A stretch of DNA of 64,000 bases. Source: Pseudomonas fluorescens. GTDB lineage: Bacteria; Pseudomonadota; Gammaproteobacteria; Pseudomonadales; Pseudomonadaceae. Under the pieces are notes generated by a model. It had not been told where the DNA came from. It did not search any database and saw only the letters and a program-made list of their open reading frames with translations. This document shows positions 51,524 to 59,942 of the stretch, piece by piece (position 1 is the first letter of the stretch; the number at the start of each line of letters is the position of its first letter). The position numbers were made by a program, and so were the translations under genes. The DNA lies in NCBI RefSeq assembly GCF_902497745.1, contig NZ_CABVHJ010000003.1, positions 46,192 to 110,191 of the forward strand. The letters are read 5' to 3'.

Positions 51524-52885
51524 TCATGATTGAAAAGAAGCCAGTTGATCGCCAGAAGACGAAGTTAGCTTGCCAAGAGTCGGCCACTTTTTGCTCGTTA
51601 CCACGACACTCAAGGTGCCAACCGCCGCAACCTTGTCGATAAACGTTTGCGGGGATATTTGACCCAAGACCATTTTCTGCTCTAGCCCTTCGTCGAACTC
51701 CGCTAACAACCCTGTTATCAGCAACTTTTCAGGTTTGGCAAAGCGCAACACCGCCCCATCCGAAGTGACAAGAAACAAACGATGATGGGGGGCTACCAAT
51801 AGTCGGCTGAGTCCGACCTTGAGGTCGGCAGGAGAGAAAAAGTGCTCATATCCCTCACCCGGCAAAGTGTCAGCGGCGAAGGGTTGGGCCGAATGATAAA
51901 TGCCATGTACACGAAAGTCTCTGGGCAGCATCGGATTACCATGCTGATCCTTGGGAAACAGCATCGCCCGGTCAAAATCGGTGTAGTTGCTGAAACTCGG
52001 CGCTGTCGCGACAAACAAGTCCTCGGTTTTATGTTTGAGGATAAAACCCATCGATTGCCGGCCGGCTGACGTCTCCTGGTGTCGAAGGCGTAACTGAAGT
52101 GCAACTTCCCTGGCGCTTTGACAGACCGGGCCAAAGATCGGCATCCGTTCATTCATAGGCGTTTCTTGAAATGGGTCCGAGCGCCAACTGGCCTTGATCA
52201 GACCCCGCCTGCGCCAAAGGACACCCGGTACGACCACGGCCACCTCCCCAGCCGTTACAGCCAACAGAATCCAGATACTGCTCGGCACCAAGCCTCGCCC
52301 ATACATACGTTCAAACATTCGCAATGCACCACTGCGATCTTTGGCAATTCTGGGGGCCAATTCCTTTTCAAATACCGAATTCTTTGAGGTGTACGACAGC
52401 AGGTTGCCGTCTACTGATAGATAGCACCTGGCGTACTGTCGATGTGGATTCATAACGTCCGACAGGTCGGATATAGAGAAAAAGCGATTGCGCTGGCTCC
52501 ACTCCGATACACTTTCATCAATGCCTTGCTCGCTCGCGGGATGCAAACGGAAGACTGCTTCGACGGTATAGCCCTGTGGAACGTCGAGTTGATCGCTTGC
52601 ACTTACCGGTACGACAAGCGAAGTCAGCGATTCGGGCTCTTCGTCATCGTCGATATCCTCACTGTTTTCGATAGGCGTTGCGTCGAGCTCTGAAGCCTCT
52701 GCAAAGTAGAAACGCCCGACTTCGCTTTTTAAGATGAACCAGCGAAGCTCGGTCCCCCGCTGAAAGGACAATAAGTCATGCAGGCAGGCAGCTGCATCAT
52801 CACAGGTCAGGAAGGACGGGTTGTACGCCCGGAATGTTTTTTCTTGCGACTCTTCTGCGGCTTCTTTGGGAGGGGAAGTATCCAT
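51524..52885 (-). CDS. Unknown protein with duplicated sensor-like domains
   Basis: 453 residues from ATG 52885. Two similar segments, about 20-190 (NPSFLTCDDAAACLHDLLS, WFILKSEVGRFYFAEASELD) and about 248-450 (GPVCQSAREVALQLRLRH, MGFILKHKTEDLFVATAPSF), suggest an internal duplication. The pattern of an AA-containing helix then a FI-K strand then an Y/F-ATxP strand recalls DUF4329-like domains, but I am not certain. An acidic run (about 75-82) and one hydrophobic segment (IWILLAVTAGEVAVVVPGVLW) lie between. Function unknown; convergent with the catalase-like gene. Confidence 0.7.
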   Translation of the reverse strand: MDTSPPKEAAEESQEKTFRAYNPSFLTCDDAAACLHDLLSFQRGTELRWFILKSEVGRFYFAEASELDATPIENSEDIDDDEEPESLTSLVVPVSASDQLDVPQGYTVEAVFRLHPASEQGIDESVSEWSQRNRFFSISDLSDVMNPHRQYARCYLSVDGNLLSYTSKNSVFEKELAPRIAKDRSGALRMFERMYGRGLVPSSIWILLAVTAGEVAVVVPGVLWRRRGLIKASWRSDPFQETPMNERMPIFGPVCQSAREVALQLRLRHQETSAGRQSMGFILKHKTEDLFVATAPSFSNYTDFDRAMLFPKDQHGNPMLPRDFRVHGIYHSAQPFAADTLPGEGYEHFFSPADLKVGLSRLLVAPHHRLFLVTSDGAVLRFAKPEKLLITGLLAEFDEGLEQKMVLGQISPQTFIDKVAAVGTLSVVVTSKKWPTLGKLTSSSGDQLASFQS

Positions 52886-53027
52886 GCGCTCGGTCTCTCG
52901 GTAGGCAATTGAACCAATTCATGACACGAAATGAGTCATGAATAACGTTGCCCATTCTCCGAAAGCGGTACGCCTGGCAGGCACTACATAGTTATACGCA
53001 GCGAAAAATACCCAAACGCCAGACAGC

Positions 53028-53055
53028 AAAAAGCCCGCACAAGGCGGGCTTTCTG
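53028..53055 (-). terminator. Terminator of the first tRNA pair
   Basis: On the minus strand AAAGCCCGCC pairs with GCGGGCTTTTT and ends in a T-run. It follows tRNA-Asp copy 1. The rest of 52886-53090 holds no gene. Confidence 0.8.
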
Positions 53056-53090
53056 TGGAATCTGGCGTTCAGTGTTCCAGATTCCGAATA

Positions 53091-53167
53091 TGGCGCAGCG
53101 GACGGGACTCGAACCCGCGACCCCCGGCGTGACAGGCCGGTATTCTAACCGACTGAACTACCGCTGC
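53091..53167 (-). tRNA. tRNA-Asp (GTC), copy 1
   Basis: 77 nucleotides on the minus strand. The acceptor stem GCAGCGG pairs with CCGCTGC, discriminator G, encoded CCA. The anticodon loop CTGTCAC gives GTC. TPsiC loop GTTCGAG is standard. Confidence 0.97.
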
Positions 53168-53186
53168 GCGAAACGCTTGAAACGAA

Positions 53187-53262
53187 TGGTGGGTGATGAC
53201 GGGATCGAACCGCCGACATTCTGCTTGTAAGGCAGACGCTCTCCCAGCTGAGCTAATCACCC
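53187..53262 (-). tRNA. tRNA-Val (TAC), copy 1
   Basis: 76 nucleotides on the minus strand. Acceptor GGGTGAT pairs with ATCACCC, discriminator A, encoded CCA. Anticodon stem TCTGC/GCAGA with loop CTTACAA gives TAC. It lies 19 bases upstream of tRNA-Asp copy 1 in the same transcript. Confidence 0.97.
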
Positions 53263-53391
53263 TTCGCTTCGTTACGGGACGCATTATGCCACAAGTTTTC
53301 GTAAAGTGTTGATTTAATTGAAGTTTTTTTCAAATAAATCCGAAAACCAGTAAAACGACACATCCCGCGGGTACAACCTTGGAGCAGAAAA

Positions 53392-53413
53392 AAACCCGCC
53401 TTGGCGGGTTTTT
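53392..53413. terminator. Terminator between the two tRNA pairs
   Basis: AAACCCGCC and GGCGGGTTT form a stem with T/A-runs on both sides (A-run 53388-53394 gives the minus-strand T-run). It ends the second Val-Asp tRNA pair. Confidence 0.85.
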
Positions 53414-53453
53414 CCGTGGTGACCTGGCGTTCAGTGGTCCAGGTTACCGAATA

Positions 53454-53530
53454 TGGCGCAGCGGACGGGACTCGAACCCGCGACCCCCGGCGTGACAGGC
53501 CGGTATTCTAACCGACTGAACTACCGCTGC
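53454..53530 (-). tRNA. tRNA-Asp (GTC), copy 2
   Basis: Same 77-nucleotide sequence as copy 1, offset by 363 bases, anticodon GTC, CCA encoded. Confidence 0.97.
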
Positions 53531-53549
53531 GCTAAACACTTGAAACGAA

Positions 53550-53625
53550 TGGTGGGTGATGACGGGATCGAACCGCCGACATTCTGCTTGTAAGGCAGAC
53601 GCTCTCCCAGCTGAGCTAATCACCC
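53550..53625 (-). tRNA. tRNA-Val (TAC), copy 2
   Basis: Same 76-nucleotide sequence as copy 1, anticodon TAC, CCA encoded. First gene of the second pair; its promoter should lie in 53626-53784. Confidence 0.97.
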
Positions 53626-53784
53626 TTCGCTTCGGTGTGGCGCGCATTCTACGGAGCGACCCAACCTCTGGCAAGCACTTTTTTAAATAATTTTCTCAGG
53701 CCTTCCAAAGGCTTAGAGAAGGGTTGGCCTATGAGACGGCGAAGACAATAATGCCCCCCTTTGTATAAAGGAGAGACTCACCCC

Positions 53785-54705
53785 ATGTGGTTCAAAAACC
53801 TGCTTATCTATCGCCTGACCCAAGACCTGCCTGTCGATGCCGAGGCGCTGGAAACTGCACTGGCCACCAAACTGGCGCGTCCATGTGCAAGCCAGGAGTT
53901 GACCACCTACGGTTTCGTCGCGCCGTTTGGCAAAGGCGAAGATGCTCCGCTGGTGCACGTCAGCGGTGACTTCCTGCTGATTTCCGCGCGTAAGGAAGAA
54001 CGCATTCTGCCAGGCAGCGTCGTGCGCGACGCGGTCAAGGAAAAGGTCGAAGAGATCGAAGCCGAGCAGATGCGCAAGGTCTATAAGAAGGAACGCGATC
54101 AGATCAAGGATGAAATCATCCAGGCGTTCCTGCCGCGCGCCTTTATCCGTCGCTCGTCGACCTTCGCCGCCATCGCGCCGAAACAAGGCCTGATCCTGGT
54201 CAACTCGGCCAGCCCGAAACGCGCCGAAGACCTGCTGTCGACCCTGCGCGAAGTAATCGGCACCCTGCCCGTCCGTCCGCTGACGGTAAAAATGTCGCCA
54301 ACCGCGACCATGACCGAGTGGGTCACCACGCAGAAAGCGGCCGATGACTTCTATGTACTGGACGAGTGCGAACTGCGCGACACCCACGAAGACGGCGGCA
54401 TCGTCCGCTGCAAACGTCAGGACCTGACCAGCGAAGAAATCCAGCTGCACCTGAGCACCGGCAAAGTCGTGACTCAACTGTCGCTGGCCTGGCAGGACAA
54501 GTTGTCGTTCATGCTCGACGACAAGATGACCGTTAAACGCCTGAAGTTCGAAGATCTGCTACAGGATCAAGCAGAACAGGACGGCGGTGATGAGGCACTG
54601 GGTCAATTGGATGCCAGCTTCACCCTGATGATGCTGACTTTCGGCGATTTCCTGCCGGCGCTGGTTGAAGCGTTGGGTGGCGAAGAGACTCCTCAAGGCA
54701 TCTAA
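53785..54705 (+). CDS. rdgC: Recombination-associated protein RdgC
   Basis: 306 residues from ATG 53785 ([14 protein letters not shown]), with AAAGGAGA upstream; the earlier in-frame ATG at 53761 is rejected. RdgC forms a ring around double-stranded DNA and inhibits RecA. Family segments [53 protein letters not shown] and [24 protein letters not shown] are present. As recalled, it also follows the FKBP gene and tRNAs in P. aeruginosa. Confidence 0.95.
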   Translation: MWFKNLLIYRLTQDLPVDAEALETALATKLARPCASQELTTYGFVAPFGKGEDAPLVHVSGDFLLISARKEERILPGSVVRDAVKEKVEEIEAEQMRKVYKKERDQIKDEIIQAFLPRAFIRRSSTFAAIAPKQGLILVNSASPKRAEDLLSTLREVIGTLPVRPLTVKMSPTATMTEWVTTQKAADDFYVLDECELRDTHEDGGIVRCKRQDLTSEEIQLHLSTGKVVTQLSLAWQDKLSFMLDDKMTVKRLKFEDLLQDQAEQDGGDEALGQLDASFTLMMLTFGDFLPALVEALGGEETPQGI

Positions 54706-54722
54706 AGCCGTGTGATATTTCA

Positions 54723-54813
54723 ATGTGGGAGCGAGCTTGCTCGCGAAGGTGACCTGTCAGCCAACATTTAAGTTGAATGACACACCGCTTTCGCGAGCAG
54801 GCTCGCTCCCACA
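54723..54813. repeat. REPIN-like doublet (family A) after rdgC
   Basis: Inverted arms GTGGGAGCGAGCTTGCTCGC and GCGAGCAGGCTCGCTCCCAC flank a spacer with CTGTCAG and GTTGAATGA, shared with the doublet at 30613-30704. Confidence 0.85.
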
Positions 54814-54852
54814 ATTGGTTTGTGGTGTTCATTTAATAATAAGGATCGGGCC

Positions 54853-55818
54853 ATGCGCGCACTGGCTGCACTGAGCCGCTTTGTCGGCAACACCTTCGCT
54901 TACTGGGTTCTGATTTTCGCTGTGATTGCGTTCCTGCAACCAGCATGGTTCCTCGGCCTGAAAAGCGCGATCGTACCGTTGCTCGGGCTTGTCATGTTCG
55001 GCATGGGCCTGACCCTCAAACTCGACGACTTCGCTGCCGTTGCCCGCCATCCGTGGCGTGTGGCGTTGGGCGTGGTTGCACATTTCGTGATCATGCCCGG
55101 TGTGGCGTGGTTGCTCTGCCAGGTGTTTCACCTGCCGCCGGAAATCGCCGTCGGGGTGATTCTGGTCGGTTGCTGCCCGAGTGGCACTTCTTCCAACGTC
55201 ATGACCTGGCTGGCTCGCGGCGATCTGGCATTGTCGGTAGCTATCGCTGCCGTCACCACCCTCCTCGCCCCGCTGCTGACCCCGGCGCTGATCTGGCTGC
55301 TGGCTTCGGCGTGGCTGCCGGTGTCGTTCATGGAGCTGTTCTGGTCGATCCTGCAAGTGGTGTTGCTGCCGATCATTCTTGGCGTAGTTGCCCAGCGTTT
55401 GCTCGGCGACAAAGTGCGCCATGCGGTGGATGTGTTGCCGCTGGTGTCGGTGGTCAGCATCGTGATCATCGTGACTGCCGTAGTGGCTGCCAGTCAGGCA
55501 AAAATCGCCGAGTCCGGCCTGTTGATCATGGCCGTGGTGATGCTGCACAACAGCTTCGGTTATCTGCTGGGCTATTTCACCGGGCGCCTGTTCAAGTTGC
55601 CGTTGGCCCAGCGCAAATCGCTGGCACTGGAAGTCGGCATGCAGAACTCGGGGTTGGGCGCGGCATTGGCCAGTGCGCATTTTTCGCCATTGGCGGCGGT
55701 GCCAAGCGCGCTGTTCAGCGTCTGGCACAATATTTCCGGCGCACTGCTGTCGACGTACTTCCGACGCATGAGTGAAAAGCAGGATCGCGAGGCACTGTCG
55801 CAGCAAGCGGCCGACTGA
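54853..55818 (+). CDS. Bile acid:sodium symporter (SBF) family transporter
   Basis: 321 residues from ATG 54853 with AAGGAT upstream; the longer frame overlaps the repeat. Nine or ten membrane segments, with the family blocks PLLGLVMFGMGLTLKLDDF, VGCCPSGTSSNVMTWLARGDLALSVAIAAVTTLLAP and LEVGMQNSGLGAALASAHF. The family carries sodium-coupled organic anions (bile acids, pantoate, others); the bacterial substrate here is unknown. Inner membrane. Confidence 0.88.
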   Translation: MRALAALSRFVGNTFAYWVLIFAVIAFLQPAWFLGLKSAIVPLLGLVMFGMGLTLKLDDFAAVARHPWRVALGVVAHFVIMPGVAWLLCQVFHLPPEIAVGVILVGCCPSGTSSNVMTWLARGDLALSVAIAAVTTLLAPLLTPALIWLLASAWLPVSFMELFWSILQVVLLPIILGVVAQRLLGDKVRHAVDVLPLVSVVSIVIIVTAVVAASQAKIAESGLLIMAVVMLHNSFGYLLGYFTGRLFKLPLAQRKSLALEVGMQNSGLGAALASAHFSPLAAVPSALFSVWHNISGALLSTYFRRMSEKQDREALSQQAAD

Positions 55819-55865
55819 TCCCGAAACTTGATCCCCGGGTTAATGCTGGTCAAACTATCGCGCAA

Positions 55866-55917
55866 CGCAGGGACGACCCTGCGGCTCGATCGAGTCATTA
55901 ATCTGGGGACGACCCCG
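55866..55917 (+). promoter_or_regulatory. Guanidine-II (mini-ykkC) riboswitch
   Basis: Two GC-rich hairpins each carry an ACGA tetraloop: CGCAGGG-ACGA-CCCTGCG (55866-55883) and GGGG-ACGA-CCCC (55905-55916), separated by 21 bases. Paired hairpins with ACGR loops are the defining feature of the guanidine-II riboswitch class. The second hairpin is about 10 bases before the GGAGG ribosome site of the guanidinium exporter gene, so guanidine binding would turn on its translation. Confidence 0.9.
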
Positions 55918-55937
55918 TCAATCGATGGAGGTCTCTC

Positions 55938-56252
55938 ATGTCCTGGATCATTCTGTTTTTCGCCGGCCTGTTCGAAGTCGGCTGGGCCGTCGGCCTGAAA
56001 TACACCGACGGCTTCACCCGCCCGCTCCCCACCGTTCTGACCATCGCGGCCATGGCCATCAGCCTGGGTTTGCTGGGCCTTGCGATGAAGGAGCTGCCGC
56101 TGGGCACGGCCTATGCGATCTGGACCGGTGTTGGTGCCGTGGGTACGGTGATTGCCGGAATTATTCTGTTCGGCGAGTCGATGGCGTTGATTCGGCTGGC
56201 CAGTGTGGCGTTGATCATTACCGGGTTGATTGGACTCAAGGTCAGCGCTTAA
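55938..56252 (+). CDS. gdx: SMR-family guanidinium exporter (SugE/Gdx)
   Basis: 104 residues with four membrane helices. The conserved glutamate is in [16 protein letters not shown], followed by the SugE-type segments [23 protein letters not shown] and [23 protein letters not shown]. SugE/Gdx proteins export guanidinium in exchange for protons as antiparallel dimers. The guanidine-II riboswitch directly upstream fixes the substrate. GGAGG gives a strong ribosome site. Confidence 0.95.
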   Translation: MSWIILFFAGLFEVGWAVGLKYTDGFTRPLPTVLTIAAMAISLGLLGLAMKELPLGTAYAIWTGVGAVGTVIAGIILFGESMALIRLASVALIITGLIGLKVSA

Positions 56253-56263
56253 GCCACTACCGC

Positions 56264-56328
56264 TTTCGCGAGCAGGCTCACTCCTACAGGGAAACGCATT
56301 TCCAATGTAGGAGTGAGCCTGCTCGCGA
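56264..56328. repeat. REP-type inverted repeat pair (family A) after gdx
   Basis: Arms TTCGCGAGCAGGCTCACTCC and GAGTGAGCCTGCTCGCGA face each other. It sits between convergent genes and may terminate both. Confidence 0.85.
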
Positions 56329-56349
56329 TGAGGCCCACACAATCACAGA

Positions 56350-58224
56350 TTATCTGACTGCCCCGCGCAACTCCCCCACCAGAACGTGCAACTTCGCCGG
56401 CTCAGCCGCATCAACATCCACCGGCGATCCCGCCACCAACGTCACCCGCGACCACAACCGCCGAAACAATCCTTTATTCGGATCGCGGCTGAAGAAGCTC
56501 CCCCACAACCCCTGCAATGCCAGCGGAATCACCGGCACCGGCGTCTCCTCGAGAATCCGCGTCAGGCCACCCCGGAATTCGTTCATCTCGCCATCCGCCG
56601 TCAGCTTGCCTTCCGGGAAGATGCACACCAGCTCACCATCCTTCAGATATTGAGCAATCCGGGTGAAGGCCTTTTCGTAGATCTGGATGTCTTCGTTACG
56701 CCCGGCAATCGGAATTGTCCCCGCCGTGCGGAAGATAAAGTTCAGCACCGGCAGGTTGTAGATCTTGTAGTACATGACAAAGCGAATCGGCCGACGCACT
56801 GCGCCGCCAATCAGCAAGGCATCGACAAACGACACGTGGTTGCACACCAGCAATGCCGCGCCTTCATCGGGAATCGCTTCAAGATTGCGATGCTCGACGC
56901 GGTACATGGAATGGCTGAGCAGCCAGATCATGAAGCGCATGCTGAACTCGGGGACGATCTTGAAGATGTAGGCGTTGACGCCAATGTTCAGCAGCGACAC
57001 CACGAGGAACAACTGCGGGATCGACAGCTTGGCCACACTCAGCAGCACGATCGAGACGATGGCTGATACCACCATAAACAACGCGTTGAGAATGTTGTTG
57101 GCGGCAATCACCCGCGCGCGCTCGTTTTCAGCGGTACGTGACTGGATCAAGGCATACAGCGGCACTATGTAGAAACCACCGAAGATGCCGAGGCCAAGAA
57201 TATCGATCAACACCGCCCAGGTGTGCACGAAGCCCAGCACCTCAATCCAGCTATGGCCAGTGACACTGTCGGGAATTCCGCCGGAGTGCCACCACAGCAG
57301 CAGGCCGAACACAGTCAGACCAAATGAGCCGAACGGCACCAGGCCGATCTCGACCTTGCGCCCGGACAGTTTCTCGCAAAGCATCGAACCCAGCGCGATA
57401 CCGACCGAGAACACCGTGAGAATCAGCGTTACAACAGTTTCATCACCGTGCATCCATTCCTTGGCGTAGGCCGGAATCTGCGTCAGGTAAATCGCCCCGA
57501 CAAACCAGAACCACGAGTTGCCGACTATCGAACGCGATACCGCCGGCGTCTGGCCCAAACCGAGTTTCAACGTGGCCCACGACTGGCTGAAGATATTCCA
57601 GTTCAGACGCATCTCCGGGGAGGACGCCGCTGCGCGCGGGATGCTGCGGCTGGCCAGATAACCCAGCACGGCAATCCCGACGATCGCGCAGGACACCAAC
57701 GGCGCATAGTGCGAGGAAGACATGATGACCCCGGCACCAATCGTCCCGGCAAGAATCGCCAGAAACGTGCCCATTTCCACCAGGCCGTTGCCGCCCACCA
57801 GTTCATCCTCGCGCAAGGCCTGCGGCAGAATCGAATACTTCACCGGCCCGAATAGCGCCGAGTGGGTGCCCATGGCAAACAGCGCCACCAGCATCAACGA
57901 CAAATGATCGAAGAGGAAACCGACCGATCCCACGGCCATGATCGCGATTTCCGCGAGCTTGATCAGACGGATCAGCGCGTCCTTGGCGAACTTTTCGCCA
58001 AATTGCCCGGCCAGCGCCGAGAACAGGAAGAACGGCAGGATAAACAGCAGCGCACACAGGTTGACCCAGATCGAACGGTCACCCTCGATGGTCAGCCGAT
58101 AAAGAATGGCGAGAATCAGCGACTGCTTGAATACGTTGTCGTTGAACGCGCCAAGTGACTGCGTGATGAAGAACGGCAGGAAGCGCCGGGTGCGCAGCAG
58201 GTTGAACTGTGAGGGGTGACTCAT
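56350..58224 (-). CDS. LplT-like MFS transporter fused to a PlsC-type acyltransferase
   Basis: 624 residues from ATG 58224 (MSHPSQFNLLRTRRFLPFF); the 26-codon upstream extension is rejected. About 1-420 is a 12-span major facilitator domain opening TQSLGAFNDNVFKQSL, typical of lysophospholipid transporter LplT. About 440-624 is a lysophospholipid acyltransferase domain with NHVSFVDALL (HX4D) and FPEGKLT motifs. The protein lacks the acyl-ACP ligase part of Aas. It probably flips and reacylates lysophospholipids at the inner membrane. Its 5' leader contains an inverted repeat (58247-58263 with 58294-58307). Confidence 0.88.
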   Translation of the reverse strand: MSHPSQFNLLRTRRFLPFFITQSLGAFNDNVFKQSLILAILYRLTIEGDRSIWVNLCALLFILPFFLFSALAGQFGEKFAKDALIRLIKLAEIAIMAVGSVGFLFDHLSLMLVALFAMGTHSALFGPVKYSILPQALREDELVGGNGLVEMGTFLAILAGTIGAGVIMSSSHYAPLVSCAIVGIAVLGYLASRSIPRAAASSPEMRLNWNIFSQSWATLKLGLGQTPAVSRSIVGNSWFWFVGAIYLTQIPAYAKEWMHGDETVVTLILTVFSVGIALGSMLCEKLSGRKVEIGLVPFGSFGLTVFGLLLWWHSGGIPDSVTGHSWIEVLGFVHTWAVLIDILGLGIFGGFYIVPLYALIQSRTAENERARVIAANNILNALFMVVSAIVSIVLLSVAKLSIPQLFLVVSLLNIGVNAYIFKIVPEFSMRFMIWLLSHSMYRVEHRNLEAIPDEGAALLVCNHVSFVDALLIGGAVRRPIRFVMYYKIYNLPVLNFIFRTAGTIPIAGRNEDIQIYEKAFTRIAQYLKDGELVCIFPEGKLTADGEMNEFRGGLTRILEETPVPVIPLALQGLWGSFFSRDPNKGLFRRLWSRVTLVAGSPVDVDAAEPAKLHVLVGELRGAVR

Positions 58225-58323
58225 CTTCCGTGTTTCCCTGATGTTTAAGGTAGAGAGGCCTGGGTACTGCTTATTGGATTCTCGAAGCGCGATCCAGGCC
58301 ACACCTTACCTAAACTTTTCAGG

Positions 58324-59478
58324 TTATTTCTTCAAACCTGCGATGCACGGCGAGACAAACAGCTCGCCACGCCAGGCGCCCTGCACGGTGCGCTTGCCGA
58401 CGATCAGCCACATCACCGCCAGGAACATCACCAACAGTGTGCCGACGATGCTGAAAAACGTCAGGTTCAGGGTGCTCGCCAGTTTCAGGGTTGCCAGCGA
58501 GTACACACCCAACGGGAAGGTGAATCCCCACCAGCCGAGGTTGAACGGGATGCCGTCACGCAAGTAACGCACGGTGATCAACAGCGCCATCAGCATCCAC
58601 CACAGACCAAAGCCCCACAGGGTAATCCCGGCAATAAGCCCCAGACCCGAAGCGATCTCGCCGATGCCCGGCAGACCGTTCGCCGCGAAAATCGCTGGCG
58701 CATCACCACCCAGCAGCAACATGCCCAGCGCTCCGGTGCCGATCGGACCGAGTGCGAGCCAGCTCGAAGCGGCCATGTTTTCGTGGGGCAGTTTGTGTAG
58801 AGCCATGCGCAGCAGCAGGATTGTCAGAATGCTGAACGCTACCGGTAGGGAAAAGGCCCAGAGCACGTAGCTCGTCGTCAGCACCACCAGTTGCGAGTGG
58901 GCATCACTGAGATGCGGTGCGAGCAAACCACCGCTGGCCGCCGCCACTTCTGCCGCCACCACCGGCAGCAGCCAAACGGCGGTCATCTGGTCGATGCTGT
59001 GTTCCTGACGGGTAAACATCATGTACGGAATCAACACGCCGCAAGCCAGCGACATGGCCACATCGATCCACCACAGCACTTCGGCGAGATGAATCACACC
59101 GTCGCCCCAACGCGGCAGACCAAACAATAAAAAGCCGTTGATGATCGTCGCCAGCCCCATAGGAATCGTGCCGAAGAACATCGATACCGTGGAGTGACCG
59201 AAGATCCGCCGCGCTTCATCGAAGAACAAGATCCAGCGCGCAGCGTAGGCAGCGGTAAACAGGCTGAACAACAGAATGTTGAACAACCACAAACCTTCAG
59301 CGATGGCGTGCAGGCCTGGAATGGCCAAGGGCAATTGCGCCAGCGCCAATGCCAACACACCCGTGCCCATGGTGGCGGCGAACCAGTTCGGGGTGAACTG
59401 GCGGATCACTTCGCGCGGATGCTGAAGCTGGCGGAACGGCTTGATGCCGGGTTTGGTGCTGTTGGGGCAAATCATCAT
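58324..59478 (-). CDS. TDT/SLAC1-family transporter
   Basis: 384 residues from ATG 59478 with CAGGAG upstream. About ten membrane spans, with FTPNWFAATMGTGVLALALAQLP at the start and a GFGLWWMLMALLITVRYL segment later, typical of the tellurite-resistance/dicarboxylate and SLAC1 anion channel family. Such proteins pass small anions such as malate, sulfite or chloride; the substrate is not determined. Confidence 0.85.
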   Translation of the reverse strand: MMICPNSTKPGIKPFRQLQHPREVIRQFTPNWFAATMGTGVLALALAQLPLAIPGLHAIAEGLWLFNILLFSLFTAAYAARWILFFDEARRIFGHSTVSMFFGTIPMGLATIINGFLLFGLPRWGDGVIHLAEVLWWIDVAMSLACGVLIPYMMFTRQEHSIDQMTAVWLLPVVAAEVAAASGGLLAPHLSDAHSQLVVLTTSYVLWAFSLPVAFSILTILLLRMALHKLPHENMAASSWLALGPIGTGALGMLLLGGDAPAIFAANGLPGIGEIASGLGLIAGITLWGFGLWWMLMALLITVRYLRDGIPFNLGWWGFTFPLGVYSLATLKLASTLNLTFFSIVGTLLVMFLAVMWLIVGKRTVQGAWRGELFVSPCIAGLKK

Positions 59479-59580
59479 GAACTCCTGTCCTCTGGTGAGG
59501 TTGAGTCCATGGTAGAACCGAATCGAATATCTATATAACGGGTAATTTCTCTAACTGTTATCTGTTTTATCAATAAGCAG

Positions 59581-59892
59581 TTAAATGCTGCCTTCGCTCT
59601 CGATCACCAGAATCCGCGCTGCGCCTTGCGGATGGGCGACGTGCTCGGTGCCGACGCTCGCGTAGAAGATGTCACCGACATCCAGTTGCACCTGCTTTTC
59701 TTCGCCCTGCTCGCGGTAATGCATCAGCACTTGGCCGTCGAGCACCACGAACACTTCCTCGCCATCGTTGACGTGCCATTTGTACGGCTGATCCGTCCAG
59801 TGCAGGCGCGTGGTGATGCCGTTCATGTTGGCGATGTCCAGCGCGCCCCAGGCGCGCTCGGCGGTGAAGGTCTTGCTGCGAATAATCTTCAT
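59581..59892 (-). CDS. Small cupin-domain protein
   Basis: 103 residues from ATG 59892 (MKIIRSKTF). A single cupin barrel: the HVNDGEEVFVVLDGQVLMHY segment and DVGDIFYASVGTEHVAHPQG carry metal-ligand positions. It is complete. Substrate unknown; the upstream frame extension of 22 codons is rejected. Confidence 0.85.
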   Translation of the reverse strand: MKIIRSKTFTAERAWGALDIANMNGITTRLHWTDQPYKWHVNDGEEVFVVLDGQVLMHYREQGEEKQVQLDVGDIFYASVGTEHVAHPQGAARILVIESEGSI

Positions 59893-59942
59893 GAGTCGAT
59901 CCGTGAGAACAAGGTGGCCAAGGCTAACCGAAACCGCAACGC

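Noticed and set aside
53091..53625. Genomic island at the tRNA pair
   Set aside because: No integrase, no attachment-type repeat and conserved core genes on both sides.
53626..53784. Extra RdgC N-terminal codons from the upstream ATG at 53761
   Set aside because: The eight extra residues lack a ribosome site, while AAAGGAGA is correctly spaced to ATG 53785, where the family start MWFKNL begins.
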